In this document: positions 59,570 to 64,000 of the stretch, piece by piece
How the letters are laid out: each line of letters starts with the position of its first letter
Numbering within the stretch: the stretch's first letter is position 1
Assembly (NCBI GenBank): GCA_964609025.1
Contig: CAZSQM010000001.1
Coordinates: 205,987-269,986, forward strand
Origin: SIG307 sp964609025
GTDB lineage: Bacteria; Bacillota; Clostridia; Lachnospirales; Lachnospiraceae
DNA: 64,000 bases
Direction of reading: 5' to 3'
Notes under the pieces: generated by a model
Told to the model about the DNA's origin: nothing
The model's database searches: none
What the model saw: only the letters and a program-made list of their open reading frames with translations
Made by a program: the position numbers and the translations under genes

Positions 59570-62143
59570 ATGGACGAACATATCTTTGATAAGATACAGG
59601 AGGTTGACCTTCAAAAAACGATGGAAACATCGTATGTAAACTATGCAATGTCGGTTATTGCTTCCCGTGCTCTTCCGGATGCAAGGGACGGCTTAAAGCC
59701 GGTACAAAGAAGAATTTTGTACGCGATGATTGAGTTAAACAACGGTCCCGACAAGCCGCACAGAAAGTGTGCGCGTATTGTCGGCGATACAATGGGTAAA
59801 TATCACCCGCACGGCGACAGCTCCATTTACGGCGCACTTGTAAATATGGCGCAGGAATGGTCTACCCGTTATCCGCTGGTAGACGGTCACGGAAACTTCG
59901 GCTCCGTGGACGGCGACGGCGCTGCGGCAATGCGATATACCGAGGCAAGACTGAGTAAAATTTCCATGGAGCTGCTTTCGGATATCAATAAAGATACGGT
60001 TGATTTTGACCCGAACTTTGATGAAACGGAAAAGGAGCCGGCAATTTTACCGTCGCGTTTCCCGAATCTTTTAGTCAACGGAACCACCGGTATTGCGGTA
60101 GGTATGGCAACCAATATTCCGCCTCACAACTTACGGGAAACCATACAGGCAGTCATCCGCATTATCGATAATAAGGTGGAGGATAAGGATACCTCCGTTG
60201 AGGAGCTGCTTGAAATCGTAAAGGGACCGGATTTTCCGACCGGTGCGATGATTCTCGGCACCAGAGGCATTCAGGAAGCATACCGTACCGGACGCGGCAA
60301 GATTAAGGTGCGTGCGGTAACGAATATCGAAACCCTTCCGAACGGAAAAAACAGTATTATCGTAACCGAACTTCCGTATATGGTGAATAAGGCAAGATTA
60401 ATCGAAAAGATTGCGGAGCTTGTCAGAGATAAAAAAATTGACGGTATTACAATGGTGCGGGACGAGTCCGACCGCGAAGGTATGCGTATCTGTATCGAGC
60501 TGCGCCGTGACGCCAATGCAAATGTTATTTTAAATCAGCTTTACAAACATACGCAGTTACAGGATACGTTCGGTGTAATTATGCTGGCGCTGGTAGACGG
60601 CGAACCGAAGGTGCTTTCCCTGCCGGAAGCATTACAGGTATACTTAAAGCATCAGGAAGAGGTAGTTACCCGCCGTACCCGTTACGATTTAAACAAGGCG
60701 GAAGAGCGTGCCCACATTTTAAAGGGCTTGCTGATTGCTTTGGATAATATTGACGAGGTAATTAAGATTGTCCGTAATTCCAAAACGGGACAAGAGGCAA
60801 AAGGACGTTTAATCGAACGCTTTGCACTGGATGATGTGCAGGCGCAGGCAATTATTGATATGCGTCTGCGTGCGCTGACCGGTTTGGAACGGGAAAAGAT
60901 TGAGCAGGAGCATGCGGAACTGATGCAAAAGATTGCAGAGTTTAAGGCAATTCTTGCGGATGAAAAGCTTTTGCTTGGGGTCATCCGTAAGGAAATCGGC
61001 GAGATTGCCGATAAATACGGCGACGACCGCAGAACCTCCATCGGTTACGATGAGGAAGATTTTACGGATGAAGACCTGATTCCGAATGAGCTGACCGTCA
61101 TTGCCATGACGAAGCTCGGTTATATCAAGCGTATGACGGTTGATAATTTCAAGAGTCAGCACCGCGGCGGCAAGGGCATTAAGGGAATGCAGACGATAGA
61201 TGATGACTATATCGAAGAGCTCTTTATGACAAAAACGCACCATTACATTATGTTCTTTACAAACAAAGGCCGCGTTTACCGCATTAAGGGCTACGAAATA
61301 CCGGAATCCGGCAGAACGGCAAGAGGTACGGCAATCATCAATCTGTTGCAGCTGTTGCCGGAGGAAAAGATAACGGCTGTCATTACGTTAAAAGAGTTTG
61401 ATGATGAAAGATACCTGTTTATGACAACCAAGTCCGGTATTGTAAAGAAAACAAAGGTAAAAGAGTATCTGAATATCCGTAAAACAGGTCTTCAGGCAAT
61501 CAGTCTTCGCGAGGATGACGAATTGATTGAAGTAAAGGCAACAAACGGAGAAAAGGATATTCTTCTGGTAACAAAGTACGGTATGTGTATCCGCTTTAAC
61601 GAAAAAGATGTGCGTTCTACGGGACGTGTTTCCATGGGCGTAATCGGTATTACTCTGGACGACGGCGACGAGGTTGTTGCCATGCAGATGAATACGCAGG
61701 GCGAATATCTTCTGACGGTTTCCGAAAACGGCTACGGCAAGAGAACGGAAATGAGCGAATTCAACGTGCAGCACCGCGGCGGCAAGGGTGTAAAGTGCTA
61801 TAAGATTATGGAAAAGACGGGAAATCTTGTCGGCGCCAAGGCGGTAGAGGATCATCAGGAGATTATGATTATCACAAATGAGGGCATTATTATCCGAATT
61901 GCGGTAAACGATATCAATGTACTCGGACGTATTACCTCCGGTGTGAAGCTCATTAACATGGATACCGAAAACGATATCCGGGTTGCAAGCTTTACGAAGG
62001 TTAAGGAAGCAGAAGGAGCCGGAACACAGGAGATTTTCTTAGAGCAGTTGGAAAAGGATATGCGGGAAGAGGACGAGGCGGTAGTTGAGTCCGAGGAACC
62101 GGAAGATGAATCGGGAGATGAGCCGGAGGCTCCTGAGGAGTAA
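59570..62143 (+). CDS. gyrA: DNA gyrase subunit A
   Basis: 857-residue DNA-cleaving subunit. The catalytic Tyr lies in ARGLKPV-type and RYTEARLS context (AMRYTEARLSKI). The quinolone-region reads GKYHPHGDSSIYGALV: Ser at the E. coli 83 equivalent and Gly at the 87 equivalent. Gly there is, as far as I recall, usual for this family and not a resistance mutation. The C-terminal DNA-wrapping propeller includes QHRGGKGIKG and QHRGGKGVKC (GyrA-box-like), and the end is a Glu/Asp-rich tail. A strong terminator follows. Confidence 0.97.
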   Translation: MDEHIFDKIQEVDLQKTMETSYVNYAMSVIASRALPDARDGLKPVQRRILYAMIELNNGPDKPHRKCARIVGDTMGKYHPHGDSSIYGALVNMAQEWSTRYPLVDGHGNFGSVDGDGAAAMRYTEARLSKISMELLSDINKDTVDFDPNFDETEKEPAILPSRFPNLLVNGTTGIAVGMATNIPPHNLRETIQAVIRIIDNKVEDKDTSVEELLEIVKGPDFPTGAMILGTRGIQEAYRTGRGKIKVRAVTNIETLPNGKNSIIVTELPYMVNKARLIEKIAELVRDKKIDGITMVRDESDREGMRICIELRRDANANVILNQLYKHTQLQDTFGVIMLALVDGEPKVLSLPEALQVYLKHQEEVVTRRTRYDLNKAEERAHILKGLLIALDNIDEVIKIVRNSKTGQEAKGRLIERFALDDVQAQAIIDMRLRALTGLEREKIEQEHAELMQKIAEFKAILADEKLLLGVIRKEIGEIADKYGDDRRTSIGYDEEDFTDEDLIPNELTVIAMTKLGYIKRMTVDNFKSQHRGGKGIKGMQTIDDDYIEELFMTKTHHYIMFFTNKGRVYRIKGYEIPESGRTARGTAIINLLQLLPEEKITAVITLKEFDDERYLFMTTKSGIVKKTKVKEYLNIRKTGLQAISLREDDELIEVKATNGEKDILLVTKYGMCIRFNEKDVRSTGRVSMGVIGITLDDGDEVVAMQMNTQGEYLLTVSENGYGKRTEMSEFNVQHRGGKGVKCYKIMEKTGNLVGAKAVEDHQEIMIITNEGIIIRIAVNDINVLGRITSGVKLINMDTENDIRVASFTKVKEAEGAGTQEIFLEQLEKDMREEDEAVVESEEPEDESGDEPEAPEE

Positions 62144-62152
62144 GTAGGAAAA

Positions 62153-62194
62153 GCCGCCGCAGGGAAAGCAGAAAAGTCCATTCCTTGCGGCGGT
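62153..62194 (+). terminator. intrinsic terminator of gyrA
   Basis: GCCGCCGCA-GGGAA pairs with TTCC-TTGCGGCGGT and is followed by TATTTTACTTT. It starts 10 bases after the gyrA stop. Confidence 0.85.
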
Positions 62195-62231
62195 TATTTT
62201 ACTTTATAGGAAATGACCGCGCTCGGCGCGA

Positions 62232-62257
62232 GAATGTGCCGAGGCACATTCTTTTTT
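62232..62257 (+). terminator. terminator-like hairpin just upstream of the fumarase alpha gene
   Basis: GAATGTGC / GCACATTC around a CGAG loop, then six T (62252-62257). It ends 16 bases before the fumarase ATG. It could be a second terminator for gyrA or an attenuator for the fumarase genes. Confidence 0.65.
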
Positions 62258-62273
62258 AAGAAAGGAAAAAACA

Positions 62274-63116
62274 ATGAGAACAGTGCATACGGACAAAGTG
62301 AGGGACGCCATAAAGGAGATGTGTATCGAGGCAAATCTTGTGCTTTCGGGAGATGTAAAGGACCGGATTTGTGCAGCTGCAAAAGCGGAAACTTCCGAAT
62401 TGGGGAAAAAGATTCTTTCCCAGTTAGAAGAAAATATGGAAATAGCAAAGGCAGAGAGTATTCCGATTTGTCAGGATACCGGTATGGCGGTTATTTTTCT
62501 GGAAATCGGGCAGGACGTGCATTTTGAAGGCGATTATATCGAGGATGCCGTAAACGAGGGCGTCAGACGGGGGTATCGGGAGGGGTATCTCAGAAAGTCT
62601 GTCGTGGGGGACCCGCTGCTTCGCGTAAATACAAAGGACAATACGCCTGCGATTATTCATACAAGAATTGTTCCGGGAGAGCAGGTAAAGCTTACGGTAG
62701 CACCGAAAGGCTTCGGCAGCGAGAATATGAGCCGTGTTTGTATGTTAAAGCCGGCAGACGGTGAGGAGGGAGTAAAAGAAGCCGTGTTGGAAACGGTAAG
62801 GCTTGCGGGACCGAATGCCTGTCCGCCGATGGTAGTCGGCGTCGGCATCGGCGGAAGCTTTGAAAAGTGTGCGCTCCTTGCAAAGAAAGCACTGACGAGA
62901 AATCTGGAGGTTCGCTCGGAACTGCCGCATATCCGTGCGATGGAGGAGGAGCTTCTTACAAAAATCAATGAGATGAATATCGGACCGGGAGGCTTAGGCG
63001 GAAAGACAACGGCCCTCGGAGTGAATATCGAAACGTATCCGACGCATATTGCGGGACTTCCGGTGGCAATCAATATCTGCTGCCATGTAAACCGGCATGT
63101 GACGAGGGTGATTTAG
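62274..63116 (+). CDS. class I fumarate hydratase, alpha subunit
   Basis: 280-residue N-terminal subunit of the two-part, 4Fe-4S-dependent fumarase/tartrate-dehydratase family; interconverts fumarate and L-malate. Cluster-ligand cysteines are in PICQDTGMAV (about 63-72), NACPPMVVGVGIGG (about 181-194) and AINICCHVNRH (about 265-275). The catalytic core TKDNTPAIIHTRIVPG is also present. AAAGGA before ATG. The beta subunit follows 110 bases later. Tartrate dehydratase is an alternative reading; fumarase is more likely in a core region next to a C4-related pckA. Confidence 0.88.
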   Translation: MRTVHTDKVRDAIKEMCIEANLVLSGDVKDRICAAAKAETSELGKKILSQLEENMEIAKAESIPICQDTGMAVIFLEIGQDVHFEGDYIEDAVNEGVRRGYREGYLRKSVVGDPLLRVNTKDNTPAIIHTRIVPGEQVKLTVAPKGFGSENMSRVCMLKPADGEEGVKEAVLETVRLAGPNACPPMVVGVGIGGSFEKCALLAKKALTRNLEVRSELPHIRAMEEELLTKINEMNIGPGGLGGKTTALGVNIETYPTHIAGLPVAINICCHVNRHVTRVI

Positions 63117-63126
63117 GGGAAAACCC

Positions 63127-63164
63127 GTGCATAACCTGTGGATAACTTTAAATTCGGTGGATAA
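63127..63164. other. DnaA-box cluster between the fumarase genes
   Basis: Perfect DnaA box TGTGGATAA at 63137-63145, one-mismatch GGTGGATAA at 63156-63164 in the same orientation 19 bases on, and a weaker CGTGCATAA just before (63127-63135). The cluster lies about 8 kb from oriC in a non-coding gap. Confidence 0.5.
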
Positions 63165-63226
63165 GTTTAGGAAAAAAGTCCTAGCAATGTGAAAAAGTAA
63201 TTGCAGTTACGAAAGGAAGTATTACT

Positions 63227-63751
63227 ATGGAAAAGAAAATACGGACGCCGCTTACGAAGGAGCTTGCAAAAACCCTGCATGCGGGAGATTATGTTTATTT
63301 AAGCGGTACGATTTATTCCGCAAGGGACGCGGCACATAAGCGTCTGACGGAGAGTCTGGCACGAGGAGAGGAGCTGCCGCTTCCGTTAGAGAATGAAATT
63401 ATTTATTATTTGGGACCGACGCCGGCGCGTCCGGGCCAGGTGATTGGTTCGGCGGGACCGACAACGGCAAGCCGGATGGACAAGTATGCGCCGCAGCTTC
63501 TTGATTTGGGACAGACCGGAATGATAGGAAAGGGGAGGCGTTCGGAAGCGGTGATTGCGTCCATGAAGAAAAATTCCGCGGTATATTTTGCGGCAGTCGG
63601 GGGTGCGGGCGCATTGCTTTCCAAGTGTATTAAAAAAGCGGAAATCATTGCTTATGAAGATTTGGGCGCGGAAGCAATTTATAAATTAGAAGTAGAAGAG
63701 TTTCCGGTGATTGTGGTAATCGACTGCGAAGGAAACAGTTTATATTGCTGA
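63227..63751 (+). CDS. class I fumarate hydratase, beta subunit
   Basis: 174-residue C-terminal subunit of the 4Fe-4S fumarase. Typical blocks: LTKELAKTLHAGDYVYLSG (about 8-26), IIYYLGPTPARPGQVIGSAG (about 59-78), then GPTTASRMDKYAPQLL (about 78-93) and VGGAGALLSKCIKKAE (about 124-139). GAAAGGAAG precedes ATG. Paired with the alpha subunit upstream. Active only as a heteromeric complex. Confidence 0.88.
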   Translation: MEKKIRTPLTKELAKTLHAGDYVYLSGTIYSARDAAHKRLTESLARGEELPLPLENEIIYYLGPTPARPGQVIGSAGPTTASRMDKYAPQLLDLGQTGMIGKGRRSEAVIASMKKNSAVYFAAVGGAGALLSKCIKKAEIIAYEDLGAEAIYKLEVEEFPVIVVIDCEGNSLYC

Positions 63752-63799
63752 TTCGGAATAGCAAAGAGAAAGGATTTAAAATAAAATTTCAAATAATCG

Positions 63800-63828
63800 T
63801 TGACATTCTATAAAAATCTTGCTATAAT
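63800..63828 (+). promoter_or_regulatory. sigma-A promoter of tRNA-Ser
   Basis: Perfect consensus TTGACA (63800-63805), 17 bases, TATAAT (63823-63828), 60 bases upstream of the mature tRNA. Confidence 0.92.
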
Positions 63829-63888
63829 GAACAATGCGCTGACGAAAGGATGCGTAAAACTGAATACCTTGGAAGGCACTTCAGAAGT

Positions 63889-63976
63889 GGAGAAATACTC
63901 AAGAGGCTGAAGAGGCGCCCCTGCTAAGGGTGTAGGTCGGGCAACCGGCGCGAGGGTTCAAATCCCTCTTTCTCCG
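63889..63976 (+). tRNA. tRNA-Ser, anticodon GCT
   Basis: Class II tRNA of 88 bases with a long variable arm. Acceptor GGAGAAA/TTTCTCC, anticodon stem CGCCC/GGGTG with loop CTGCTAA (anticodon GCT, reads AGC/AGT), T-loop TTCAAAT, discriminator G. CCA is not encoded. Confidence 0.94.
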
Positions 63977-64000
63977 TTCCTTTTTAAGACTTTGAAAAAG

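Noticed and set aside
59800..59850. Quinolone-resistance substitution in GyrA (Gly at the position of E. coli Asp87)
   Set aside because: Gly at this place appears to be the normal residue in this bacterial family as I recall it; without close relatives it cannot be called a mutation.

Overview
The window is the replication-origin region of a Gram-positive, flagellated anaerobe of the Clostridia, most likely family Lachnospiraceae; genus is not resolvable from sequence reading. The evidence is the classic Firmicutes origin order (rsmG-mnmG-mnmE-khpB/jag-yidC-yidD-rnpA-rpmH, then dnaA-dnaN-rlbA-recF-gyrB-gyrA diverging), Soj/ParB with three parS palindromes, clostridial families such as DUF4446, DUF3881 and DUF6240, a two-subunit Fe-S fumarase, ATP-type PEP carboxykinase and AGGAGG-type ribosome binding sites. 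No function was checked by database search; assignments rest on motifs and remembered family features.

Layout. 0-10 kb is accessory: a frameshifted secreted protein, a hairpin-rich palindromic element, a sugar ABC transporter without its ATPase (malF/malG-like plus binding lipoprotein), a Fic protein with a non-canonical active site, a DUF6273 lipoprotein, the two out-of-frame halves of a decayed secreted protein, malQ with a LacI-like operator and a small upstream ORF, and a second, canonical Fic protein. 10.8-16.2 kb is a leftward flagellar cluster (DUF6240/FliK-like protein, flagellin, FliS) behind a sigma-D-type promoter. 16.2-18.1 kb is a DUF885 lipoprotein. 18.2-22 kb is a low-GC restriction-modification island (HTH, gamma-type N6-adenine methylase, HTH, convergent nuclease and HTH controller). 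22.5-24 kb holds an ECF sigma factor with a membrane partner. 24-30.4 kb is a five-gene polyamine operon (speA, speE, speB, carboxy(nor)spermidine dehydrogenase, nspC) behind a roughly 410-nt structured leader that ends in an intrinsic terminator.

30.5-36.7 kb holds an Rpn-family nuclease with a 12-bp coding repeat and two large secreted repeat proteins. 37-41.7 kb holds pckA, tRNA-Arg(CCT), a DUF3881 protein, an HD-GYP protein and a DUF4446 protein. 41.7-43.9 kb is parB-parA; the parA leader contains a tandem array of nested palindromes and is bordered by two parS sites, with a third inside parB. 43.9-53.2 kb carries a DegSU-like two-component system, a GNAT acetyltransferase and the conserved leftward origin operon. 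oriC is placed between dnaA and dnaN (54.8-55.15 kb). 55.1-63.75 kb runs rightward: dnaN, rlbA, recF, gyrB, gyrA and the fumarase subunits, then tRNA-Ser(GCT). Both arms are mostly co-oriented with replication away from oriC.

Most promising for novelty: the structured speA leader with an upstream segment able to compete with the terminator; the palindrome array in the parA leader between parS sites; the 594-751 and 7827-7959 palindromic elements; a six-fold 10-nt phased CAAC array between speE and speB; a DnaA-box cluster between the fumarase genes; and two separate poly-A frameshifts, one in the HTH gene that precedes the methylase.
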